DNA from: Glossina fuscipes
Lineage: Eukaryota; Arthropoda; Insecta; Diptera; Glossinidae
Assembly (NCBI RefSeq): GCF_014805625.2
Contig: NW_023998416.1
Coordinates: 14,913,174-14,977,173, forward strand
Direction of reading: 5' to 3'
Length of the DNA: 64,000 nucleotides
The position numbers and the translations under genes were made by a program. How positions within the stretch are numbered: position 1 is the stretch's first letter; every line of letters starts with the position of its first letter. Shown piece after piece: positions 11,335 to 21,748 of this stretch. Under the pieces are notes generated by a model. The model searched no databases, had not been told where the DNA came from, and was given only the letters and a program-made list of their open reading frames with translations.

Positions 11335-13243
11335 ATGAAAATAGGCCTTTTCTGTCCAACGTTTCCAACAAACCTGGCAAATAGACGAGCCATTCGCGCA
11401 ACCATTTCTCTCGACATACCCATGTCCGAGGTCCGACGCAAAAAAGGCCCGATCTATGACGTTCTCATTGAAGAGCTATTTGAGATAAATTGCTTGTACA
11501 TGGCCGCTATGTTTTCAAAACTAGTAGCGCAAGAAATTCGTCTAATGAATGGACTTATTATCAATTATACTTTAAAAGAGAAACCCAATTTACTTCTTGG
11601 TTTGTTCGATAAGTTTAAAGCCGCCGAATTGGCTTACATACAAAAAAAAGATCAATCAATAATATTCGCACAGTCATGCGAAGCTCTTGTGCTATTGGAG
11701 AAAAGTGTTCGCCGATATCGTTGGTTACTAGTTGAAATTTATAAGATCGTATTAAATTTATGCGAGAAAGTCCCTTCGACATCGTACAAGACCAACTATG
11801 AAAAATGTCGCATTTTCTATAACTACGGTATGTACGTACTTACTTACGGTAAGTAGTTTTAAATTATTTATTCAATGGGATAACAAAGGTTATATATACA
11901 TAAATTTATATTTCTTCTTTGAGAGTACGATTTGATGAAAGCTATTCACCACCTGAACAGAGCAATGGAAATGTCGCTAAATGAACCTTGGCACGTTGAC
12001 GATGGCTATGAAACACTGCCGATGAAAGAGAAAATATGCAAAACTTTATCCTCGAAGCTGGCTAACGAGGGTTATGAGCTCATAGCGACGAATCCAAGTG
12101 ATGCCCAAAAAATAATCCGTTCCGTTATAAGCTGCATAGCGCTAGGTACGAACATAGAGCAATAAACTTAATAAACAATATCAGTAGAAATTGCTCGGAC
12201 CGAATTTTCACAACTATCTGACTTAAATCCATGATAAGATTTCTGGGGCGAAGGAAGCAAAAAGAGGGGGAATTAAATTTCAATTCCCTATATTCTACAG
12301 TTCGTAGATTGCTGATGTAATTCGGACATACATCACATTTTTAGTTTTTCTATATGGTATTCCTTTCTTTTTTAGCTATTTACGGGCAAGTTTATCTCAT
12401 TCTTTAACTTATTTGCAACTTTAGTATTTTCAATGGACGAAAGACGGACTGCTAAAATGATTACTTTGTAAGTTATCCGATTGTTTTGTTTTTTTTTTTT
12501 TTTTTGGGCGGTACAAATTGACTTAAATTTTCTGATTAGTGTAAAATAGATTAAAACCGTTGTTTTGTAGTGGGCATAGAAGAGCACCTTGGACTCTTTG
12601 TTCAGGGTCTTGCTATGCTAATTGAATGCCTAATGGCGGATAATAAGTATGAGGATGCTTGGGAGCAATTGGAATTTTTATCTACTTATGTTAATCCTAA
12701 TGAAGATCGTCAGTCGCAAAAAAATTTATGCATTTACAAATATTTAAAAGGCATACTTTTAATGCAGTAAGCGTACATCACATATTTCACATATAAACGA
12801 GTTTGCACTAAAGACTAATACGTTTCAGTTATCAAAAGTTGAAAGAAGCCGTTGAAGAGTTGACGCAGGCTGAAAAGATATCGGTGAGACAATCTTTTAA
12901 AACTTTGCAGGCACACACTTTAACTCAGCTTGGGAACGTCTTCTCTAAAATGACATGTTCGTACGAAGCGCAGAGATTATATCATCGGAAAGCCCAGAAA
13001 GTGTATAAAGAAATAAATGAGCCACTTCGGGCGAAAGGCGCGTTTTATAAATGCATTGAGGCGAAAATGAATGAAATTTTCCCAACAATAAAACATACAA
13101 TAAAGCAAAGCGCCACTGTAGATGTCCAAATGCATCGTTTAAGGCATTGGAAACTCGGCTGCGTGCACTTCTGGGAGGATATTCCGAGAATGGTGAAACA
13201 GGATAACGGGGACAAATTATTATTTTTATTAGAAGAGATTTAA
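11335..13243 (+). CDS. TTC29: TTC29-like tetratricopeptide (TPR) axonemal protein, four exons
   Basis: Exons are 11335-11848, 11924-12145, 12571-12766 and 12829-13243. The introns are GTAAGT..GAG, GTACGA..TAG and GTAAGC..CAG. The three junctions (phases 1, 1, 2) keep one frame, giving 448 codons and a stop. The start ATG has ACC before it, and an in-frame stop lies about 40 bases upstream. The protein is helical and lacks a signal peptide or membrane segment. The middle and C-terminal parts show TPR-like helix pairs, for example YEDAWEQLEFL and YQKLKEAVEELTQAEKI, then LTQLGNVFSKMTCSYEAQRLY. Length (TTC29 is about 475 residues) and the order of landmarks, including the end HTIKQSATVDVQMHRLRHWK, fit TTC29 from my memory of the family; no search was run. 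TTC29 is known to act in cilia and sperm flagella and is mutated in human asthenozoospermia, so testis expression is expected. An additional 5' non-coding or coding exon cannot be excluded. A divergent insect TPR paralogue is the main alternative. Confidence 0.75.
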
Positions 13244-14084
13244 ATTAATCCATTTATTTTGATGGTAGTAAAGTAAATTACGTAATGTTACGTACATACA
13301 CACGTTTGCATGTGTGAATGTAATAAGAACATGCTTCGTTTTCTTGTTTATGTACCATAAGGTTTATGTGACAGAAGACAAGACAAGACCTCGCAAACCA
13401 TTTATTTTCTCTTTGTCATTGTATCAAAATATTGAAATTTTCTCGTCCAAAACTTTGGCAAGTCCCAAAAATAAAGGTCCCGTTCCAGCTATTTTATGCA
13501 AAAGCTATGGCAGCTACAAATTGACGTACAAACTTGTCAATGTGTATTCGTCCACCTACCACTGGCTGAATTGCTTACAGGGACCACTAAACAGCAAAAA
13601 CTTGAAAACTTCTAAAAATGCTGATTAAAGGCGTGTGATCGGGGGGGACTAATTCAACACCGATGAAGACGTAGCAAAATATGTTCATCTGTAAACTCCG
13701 GGACGCCGTAATTTTAAATAAGGGGTCCTAAGTTTTTTTAACACGCCCGGGGTATTTTGTTCCATTTTCCTTTGTTATATATTATGTTGATCATTAGTTT
13801 ATAAAGTAGGAACATTTCCGTGGCTTCAGACTTATGCTAAGTATCAACAAAACATAAAAAAAGTTCGTTTCAAAAATATCGCTTGTTTCTGGGTGGACAG
13901 AGGAATAGGTGGATGTACAACAGGCATTCGATAGCCGGTATAACTACTTTTGGTTTTCAGGCCAGCTACGCTCCTCGTAAGCATGAAAGAAACTAGTTAT
14001 CGCCGCGTTCTACTTAGATATTATACCGTACTTTGAATATTTTTCTACAATTATTTTTTATTACCACAGGACACATGACGCTTT
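13244..14084. other. Gap between the TTC29-like gene and the Tc1 remains
   Basis: Contains a 104-codon plus-strand frame (13,314-13,628) of unknown nature and presumably the 3' untranslated region and the 3' flank of the Tc1 element. No inverted terminal repeat was found. Confidence 0.4.
13470..13475 (+). terminator. Possible polyadenylation signal of the TTC29-like gene
   Basis: This is the first AATAAA downstream of the stop codon, about 230 bases after it. There is no clear GT-rich element, and such hexamers are common by chance in DNA this AT-rich. Confidence 0.2.
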
Positions 14085-14760
14085 AGTCCTCCACAAATAT
14101 TCTCGATAGGATTGAGGCCGGGAGAGTGACTTGGCCATTCAGCGACATCCAAGTTATCTTCGCTGAACCACGCTTTCACCAAATTATATGAATGTTTCGC
14201 CGCATTGCCCTGCTGAAATTTCCGTAGCAGTGGTCTATTTTCTCCACCATGTTTCGCATGTTTTTTAAAAAGCCTAATATGGAATTGTTTTCTTTTGATG
14301 GAAGTAAACTTCCTCCCGGATCATTTCCATACAAATTTATTTTTGCTTCGTCGTTGGAGAGTATATTTCGCCATATTTTTTGTTGCCTTCCGATTTGCCC
14401 TAATTTTTTTTTCCTCTTCTCCAAATTAACTTCACTGAGCATAGGAATTTTTCGAGCTATTCTTCCTCATATTTGTCGACGAGTAGCTCGCGATTGTACA
14501 GCACTCACAATTTCATTGGATGTTGCTCTAGACCACTTGAAGGCATTTCGCTTTTTCAAAATTGTTAAGCGATTATCGGAAACACGAGAATTTTACCTGT
14601 TTCGCGCCTCGCAATACTTTTTTTGGGAGGATTTAAAGCATTTGTGACAAAATTATGTGACCGATCTCGTATTACGGCAATAAATTTGTATGTTTTTCCC
14701 TGATTTCAAAGCTGATGAACTAGCCATCTTCCTTATCGACTACAGTGATGTGCTCGATCT
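14085..14760 (-). pseudogene. Decayed Tc1-like transposase
   Basis: Read on the minus strand, pieces of a Tc1-family transposase follow each other in the right order but in shifting frames. Near 14,720-14,600 is a helix-turn-helix-like stretch (VIRDRSHNFVTNALNPPKKS). Near 14,570 comes SDNRLTILKKRNAFKWSRAT. At about 14,370 is the first acidic motif (W..ILSNDEAKINLYGND). Near 14,200 is FQQGNAAKHSYNLVKAWFSE, and near 14,110 is EWPSHSPGLNPIEN. The family's second catalytic Asp (QQDN) is Gly here. The segment between KHGG and FQQ is far shorter than normal, so the MVWG region is deleted. Stop codons and at least two frameshifts interrupt the frame. The element cannot encode active transposase. No terminal inverted repeats were found by eye. 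Confidence 0.85.
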
Positions 14761-14989
14761 ATGTAATCTAATTATAAAAATTAATTCGTATTACCTTTCC
14801 GTCTTAAGAAACACGATTGGCCTTCACAAGCCATCATTACAGCAAAATATTGCAAAACACTTTACTTTTCCCAACTTTAAAGAGGACTCAACTATTTCGC
14901 TGTCCAGCTGGAAAACCTACTAAAGCAAAATGAAAGCTTTCAACTTTTTACTGCAAGAAGTAGTTCACGTGGGATTCAAGCAATTGATT

Positions 14990-15229
14990 TTAGACAGTTT
15001 TGCCATATGCAAAAACATTTTGCGGGCTTTTACAATTTATATGCCATAGTACATCTCGCAGGTGTTTTTCGAGGTAGCGGGGATTGTCGTACTCCTTCCG
15101 GGGCCCGTATGTCATCCGTTTTTGTCGAATTAAGAACATATGTGGACTTGTTGTCCTAAAAATATATGACCGCTTGTCTGACCGAGATTGCGGCTTTAAA
15201 ATCCTAATGAAGAGAATTTGCTCGGCAGT
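14990..15229 (-). other. Unrecognised 79-codon open frame, possible exon or decayed element
   Basis: An open frame of 79 codons on the minus strand ends in TAA at 14990-14992. It has no early ATG (the first Met is about 49 codons from the stop), so length filters on ATG starts miss it. The translation is hydrophilic and balanced, with MTYGPRKEYDNPRYLEKHL and RDVLWHINCKSPQNVFAYG, and the underlying DNA is richer in GC than its surroundings. An upstream AG lies in GCCGAG at its 5' edge. I do not recognise the family. It lies about 230 bases 5' of the Tc1 transposase remains on the same strand, but does not look like a Tc1 N-terminus. It may be a terminal exon, a retrocopy or a fossil of another element. 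Confidence 0.35.
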
Positions 15230-16749
15230 TTATTTTAAAAAATTCGTTTGCAAATCCTCTTGGCAATTATCTAAAACGAATTAAAAATTCACCGACACTT
15301 ATCACGAAAACAAGTACACAGAAGATGAATTATTCAAATTTGGACTTTATTTAATAGAATTGCTTATGAAGTGATGCTTGAGAAATAGTTTGAAATAAAG
15401 TAACACGGAGCAGCAGATACGCTCATCTATATATGTCGTAAAGATGAGTCTTCTTTCTATCTTGCATTTACATATCATACAGTAAAGTACAGTACAGTGG
15501 TAGTGACACAGTTCGGGCCGAAAATAGCTTCTTTATGCTTTTACTTCACTAAAGTAATATGAAAGAAAAAACAATTTTTTTTTTTTTTATGAAGACGCTA
15601 GAGAATCGAATGATTCTAAATATTATTCGTTTATTTGTTTCTTTTTTTTTAACTTCACAATTTTACGATTGCGAATGTCTTTTTTTTCAATAATCTTCAT
15701 TCTTTTTTTTATGAATATTCATACATTCATAAGGGAGAACGTGAAATACATTTAGTGTAACGGTTTTTAAAGCGAAAACAAGCTTTTCGCTTAACAAACA
15801 ATAACAACTCGCATCGGGTAGAATTCGTCACATTCACGTTACGCTACATTATCGATTAACGATTGTTCTGAAGACGCTAGTCAGCGTCATAATATTTATG
15901 AATATATAATTATAAAGGATAACACACTGAATAGAAGCAGAACATGCTTCCACATGTTTACATATGCACACATATATGTATAAATGTACTCACGCAGGAA
16001 TAGAACAAACTATAAACACATTCGGAGATTCTCATAAAAAGTTGTTAATATTGTATGTTATCTCACTTTCGTTTCAAGTGTCCATAAATTTTTTGAAATA
16101 ACAACATTTTGTCATGTTGTGGTTTTTTACAGTTATGATTTGTTTATTTTGCGGAGGGTTGGATTGGTTGTGGATTTCGTCTTTTTTTTTTTTTCATAAA
16201 CTTTCATTTATACGAATGCGTAAATGGATGATGATGAATCTAAAATGTTGCTTAATGGTGGGGTCGTTTCTCTTTTCGCTTGTTATAGAAATTTATGCAT
16301 CTAACTAATATTAGTCAGCTGTTACGTTTCTCAAATCGGAAGAATATTGATGAATGCATGTGTGTAGATTAAAAAATGAAATAAAAATTAAAAAACCATT
16401 AGTCTCTTTTCACTTTTATGGTATTGTTATATTTAATTTTTCAATATGATTGATATACTTAACCATATTCTTGATGAAATGAATAAAAAAATTATACTGG
16501 CTTTGAGACGAACCTTAAGCGGATGAATACATAAGGCAAAGTAATTTTTTTTAGATTGGATCTAATGGGTTCATTCTTCTAAAGAACTTTTGAATGTTTT
16601 GCACATTATTTGACATCGAAGATGTCCTCGCTATCGTTCCTAAGTCGCATCAATTAAGCATTTGCAGTCTTTGAAATAATTACTACAATTATTATAAAGA
16701 GTATCTATGCTACAACTTTGAGTTATTGAAGCACAATGGCGTGCACATA
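15230..16749. other. Non-coding stretch
   Basis: T-rich runs dominate. CAGTGGTAGTGACACAGTTC near 15,495 looks like a Tc1-type element end but has no partner. No gene is seen. Confidence 0.45.
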
Positions 16750-17200
16750 ATACAGGTACCTGACCATTGAGGTCAGACACCAAGACACTCAGAAGGTCGA
16801 CTGTCTAGCTAACAGGGGAGCGCCAAGGGCCCGAAACAATTCTGCGGTGTACGAGGAAGCCTTATTAACAGGCTGGCATCACACAGGTGCACAGAAAAAG
16901 TCGGAAAGAAATTTATAAAATCTTCCGATAAAAAACATAAGCTACTGTACCTGAAAAGTAGCGACGAGATCATCGCCTTCTACGCAGGTCATAATTTCCT
17001 CAAATATCACCTAAGAAACATAGGTTCTTGCAAATACCGTTAAGCGAAGAACGAAACGTTCCATCACATTTTAAGCCCGCTGCAGCATCAGACACCAAGC
17101 GTTTGGCGAACACTTCATAATGCCGGACAAAGTATGGTACTCAGAGCTAAGGAAGGCGGCACGATTCACAAAGCTGGAGAGCTAGGCCCCTGGGCGAGTT
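16750..17200 (+). pseudogene. 3' end of a non-LTR retrotransposon ORF2 (RNase H end and zinc-knuckle-like tail)
   Basis: Frame-shifted plus-strand pieces read VPDH near 16,756, then TQKVDCLANRGAPRARNNSA near 16,787. This resembles the end of an RNase H domain (VPGHxGxxGNExADxLAxxG). From 16,921 one frame gives LLYLKSSDEIIAFYAGHNFL, then KYHLRNIGSC. After a stop it continues with ETFHHILSP, matching the C-terminal TGHxxLxxHLxxxG..C..C..ETxxHxLxxCP tail of ORF2 in RNase H-bearing LINE clades (I, Loa, R1-like groups). Stops and frame changes make it inactive. The endonuclease and reverse transcriptase parts are absent, as expected for a 5'-truncated, old insertion. Clade cannot be fixed by eye. 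Confidence 0.75.
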
Positions 17201-17264
17201 GAGGATGCGGTATGGATCGATTGGTCAAATGATTTCCAGATTCAAAAAGCAATTTTAAATTGAC

Positions 17265-17390
17265 CAGGATAATAAATAATAAAGGATAGGTTAGTTTCAA
17301 GTCCTTCTGGGTGTTGTCCTTGTCCCGACAAACTTAATATGTAATGTAGTAAGTTCTGGTGTAGGGTATAAAAATACTTGAAATACAAAA
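17265..17390 (+). repeat. Dispersed repeat tail next to the LINE fragment
   Basis: ATAAATAATAAAGGATAGG followed by AAGTCCTTCTGGGTGTTG, then ACAAACTTAATAT and GGTGTAGGGTATAAAAA matches, element by element, the 3' part of the copy at about 27.55-27.64 kb. It starts about 65 bases after the end of the LINE coding remains, so it may be that element's 3' region or a separate insertion. Confidence 0.55.
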
Positions 17391-18654
17391 AAACCCACAT
17401 GGCATTCGTATACAACGTTGACGTTTGGTGAGATAGCAGCTTTTTTAGATTCATCCGCTAACCAACAATGGCACCGAAATAATATGTAGTGAGCTTGTGT
17501 AACGGTTGATTGCCTTAAGTCGAAAACCACAGTATCCTATGGCAAGGGCGCATCAATAGGAATATTTTCATATAGCAATAGATGCGTTAATCATCTATGT
17601 CTGCACAAAACTGTTTCACTTTAAATTCTTGGGAAATTTTTAAACTTATATGGAAAATAGTTGCGGCTTTCTTGACGAAAGCATCTACAACAACATCTAC
17701 AAGGACATATCGGGAAAGTTGATGCTTATTCGCTTGCTTTATTAGAACATAAGGATGTTATTATTCCTAGTAGGATCTCAAGACCATTTTGTTCTCTTAA
17801 AGACATCGAAATGTAAAGTGTCGAACTAATCACGATTTGTCAATCAATCAATATGTAAAATGTGCAACGAGTATTACCACTTGCTCGATTTTGCGTTTTC
17901 TTCCGCTGGCATGATTGAAAGCATCATATTACGTAACTACTGATTCTCTAGTTTTTTTTAAATCTATTCAAACACAGATATATTCGGCCAAGAACTGGCA
18001 TTTGCATAAACAATCTACGATGATTGTTTTGTTTATAAAAAGCCTTTGTTTTTTTTTGCTTCACTTCTTGTAATTTATTATTATAAAGATACACATCAGC
18101 ACATATGGCTGTATCCTGAATTATTGTTTAGACGGATGCTGTTGTATGTTATAAGTTATTTTCAATTATGTTATCTTTCAATTTGATATTCGGTTAATGA
18201 TTTAATCTATAGCGTAATTTAGTTAATAAATAAGTAAATAAATGAATATGTGAAAGCTTTCTTCTTCACCCGCAATAGGCAAACTTGTTATCGGTATCGT
18301 TAATCCTTTGCTATGGATACCCCACACAAATCGCTCGTTAACGCATAATCAAGCTTAAATTTCCTTACAAGTGAATGATTTCATTTGTCTCAAGCTGAAA
18401 ATTCGTATTGTCCTATAAATTAGTGCATATTCAGTCGCCCTTGTTGCTAAGTTATTGCGACCACTAAGCAAGTTAAGATCGTAAGCTAGAGGAGAAAGAA
18501 GGTCCGGTCGACTAGTTTAAAAAAATTAGTCACTTGAATATGATTATTAAAAAAGTTTGAGAGATTGAAATAAGTTTTGCAGAAATTACCTACGTGTTTG
18601 AGAATAAGATAATTATTTTTTTTTTGTTCATTTCTCAAAAATATTATATAATAA

Positions 18655-18685
<31 letters not shown>

Positions 18686-19329
18686 TTTTGTGTTCCACTA
18701 AGAGTTCTTGCGTATCTTGATATAATAGTTAGCGCTGTTGAGCTTCCAACGCACTTTAAAATTGTTTTAACAATTTATACGCAGGACACAGACACAATAA
18801 TATCCATTACAGCTAACATAAAATAATTCTCTTTGTTTTGTTTGTCATATTATGCATATAATATAATGTTTAGAATGACAAGTCTAAAAATGATAATAAT
18901 AATGATGGCGATAATATTTATGTGCATATATCGCTAATAGTAACGATAAGATTCTCAGAAAAATGTTGGAAAACTTAAACACACAACCGAAGAAGCACTT
19001 CTTGTCGTCATATATACAAAGCCACCAAGAAACACCACGCCATAGATAGATAGGTAAGTTGTTCAGAGAAGGACCATATTATTCATAAATCTCCGCAAGT
19101 ATTTTTGTATGTGCTTGCTTGAGCGCTATGAAATATGCGCGTGATTGTTATGCCAGCACCATCACCACCACCACATGTTTGCAATGTCTCGCACTTTTGG
19201 AAATACGTTTGTTTATCCCCTGAAAGAATCTACCTGTGATTTGTTAAAAACGTTTGAATATGTTTATGGGTATATATGGTACTGCATGTATTTATAGCTA
19301 TGACAAGTAATGCAATACCGACCCTATGA

Positions 19330-19361
19330 ACAATAACAACAACAAGAACAACAACAACAAA
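19330..19361. repeat. (AAC)n imperfect repeat
   Basis: AAC units with two interruptions (AAT, AAG). Confidence 0.85.
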
Positions 19362-21726
19362 TACAAAACAATATAAACTCTAAGATTTATTAGTTTAACC
19401 GATTTTTTTTTTTTTCTTTTTTGTTCAAAAGATTTCCTCAAAATTAAAGCGATGAACAAGAGGAAAAATTTGCGAGAAGAACATAAACGAACCAAGTAAG
19501 CAAATAAGTAAGTACAAGCATGTGTCTGAGAGCATCTGCCGTTAGATTAGAGAAGAGTGCGATATTCGACTCCTAAACCAAGTTTATAAATACTATAAGA
19601 ATAAACACACTTTTCCCTGAACACAGAAATCATTCGTAATATTAGTGCTTAAAATGGTGTCTGCTAGTAAGTAAGTCCTCTCGCATGTTAAATAAAAAAA
19701 AAAAAAAAAAAACAAGTAAACTAACAGGCGTACATTGTGTATTAAAAAGCAAAGCGAGGGCCAGTATGGCTATGTCAAGTGTACGGTATTTTTTCTTTTT
19801 TTTGTTATATCCTTACCGAAAACTACTACATTCACTGTTTGAGGTTGTGCAGTTTTAAGGTGTCACTTGTATAAAAAAGAGAAGAAAAAAATTTCGTATT
19901 TTTTTAAATCCTGTGCAAATGCATTTTTTGATAGCAGAATTATAGCCATCTATCATGCGTTGTCCCGCTTACTCTAACCACTTTCTTTTTTTTTAACTCT
20001 CATTTCTTTTTTTTTTTAAATTTTTTTTTTTTTTTTTTAGATTCTGCATATATGTTTGTTTGTGCATGTTTTCATGTTTTTTATGTTTTTCGGTTGATAT
20101 CCTTGAGCTTAAGTGTATTCAGGACTCTAAAGGTATTATCCTTTTGTTTACGCTTGCTTGATTGTTGTTGATATTTCTTCCAGATGTAAATGCTGAATGC
20201 AAACTGAATATTCCTACTGATTGTAGGTTTCCATCCAAATAATAACATGACACAATTTAGTTAAAGACCGCTTTGAATTCTGTACGGGAACGTGGACAAG
20301 ACCTTAAATGATGTGTAAGCGCGATATAAACATAAAAACTAGTTCGCTAAAAATGAAATAGAGAGACTAAGGTGATGCAAAACGTATCGAAGCTACCTGA
20401 GAGGATCGAAAGTATAGTCATAGTGCATGAGAATATCATGAGAACTTAAAAGTGATATCTTCAAAAACTCACCTGGATTAAACCGATACGGCATCAATCT
20501 ATTACTAATTTATTTGAGATCACTTTCCCCGACACTGAGAAGACCGTCAGACTGTGTTTCGATCTAGTCGAGTAAATAAGAGTTGCGACTGCCAAGTCGT
20601 TGGGCGATGGTCCAAATATCAGTACGGTTTGACCGTACTTCATCTGAAATGTAGTGAGTGCTCAGTTAGTAAAGGCATTACATTTACCTATTGGTCGCAG
20701 ATCAACTAAGCTGCGATCACTATCCGTCTCTTTCCGGATTCCACTCCCCCTTTTTCCGGTAGAGAGGCTATGCCCTGAGTGAAAAAAGTCTTTAAAGATC
20801 TGGAATCGGTTTAAGATTCTCGTTGTCGAGCTAGCTGTCGTAGAGAAACGCGAAAACTATACGATTGTTTTTCGCTGTGAAAATTCATACGCTGTCGATT
20901 ACCACCAAGCCACTACTCATTAAAAATTACGTTCGAGGTAACTCGATAATGAGAACTGTAAACCGACCTCCGATATAGATTTTTGTAATATTTGGATATC
21001 AAATGTCAGCAAAATAGAATAATTTCGTAACTTATTTGGTTGTATTCGAAGAGCATTTCGGCAGTTCGAATAATAAAAAATATATTTTACTCCCGCTTGC
21101 TTAAAGCAAAGGTTTTTAAAGTGCACTGCAGCTTGGCAAAAAAATTGATTGAAACAAGTGATAAACTGATTGACGGTATCAACAATGCTTAATTGATTTA
21201 TTCAAATGAACGCTCATATATATTCCTTAAAGCTGGAGAAAGGGAAAGCGAACACCCTGTTTTTCTAAGGGTCAAGATTTTACAAGTTATTAATAAGAAA
21301 ATATTTTATTGTTAATCGCCAGGGAGAAGAGCAAGAAGAAGTTTTTATTAAAGTCGGCATTTTGAGCATTCTTGTAAGTCCTTACAGCTGCTACGATCTT
21401 GTCAGCCTTTGTAAGCTAGTAAGCGTTTTCTGGGAAGCATGCAATTTATACTGACAACAATTGATCTCTTGGCAAGCCGTAGGCAGGCTTCCTTCACCGC
21501 AAGTCGCAGAGAAAACCATAATAGTCTTTACTACGCATTTTCAGATGGACGTTTTATTTTTCTTCTTGTTTTTTTTTTGAATATGACTAATCAGTCGGAA
21601 AAATGTCTTCTATATATGAAACGCGGTGATGGTCGAAAAGAAGCGGGGAAGAAGGAAGGGATATGGAATGGCCGCACCTTAACGGATCGATAAATCTTGC
21701 GCATGTACCGACTGAGCACTCACTAT

Positions 21727-21748
21727 AGCCACGACGGCAAGCGTGGCT
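21727..21748. repeat. Perfect 7-bp hairpin AGCCACG/CGTGGCT
   Basis: Stem AGCCACG (21727-21733) and CGTGGCT (21742-21748) with an 8-base loop ACGGCAAG. It lies in a locally GC-rich patch (21,690-21,830). No T-run follows that would suggest a pol III end. Confidence 0.5.

Noticed and set aside
14249..14923. Plus-strand frames of 132 and 77 codons
   Set aside because: Antisense shadows of the decayed Tc1 transposase on the minus strand.
15084..15284. 66-codon plus-strand frame
   Set aside because: Antisense to the more protein-like minus frame at 14,990-15,229; its own translation shows no motif.
15490..15520. CAGTGGTAGTGACACAGTTC as a Tc1 terminal repeat
   Set aside because: Orientation would open an element to the right, where no transposase or second end is visible; no partner was found left of 14 kb.
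17242..17530. Minus frames over the repeat tail at 17.3 kb
   Set aside because: They translate the dispersed repeat, whose counterpart at 27.4 kb gives a similar spurious frame.
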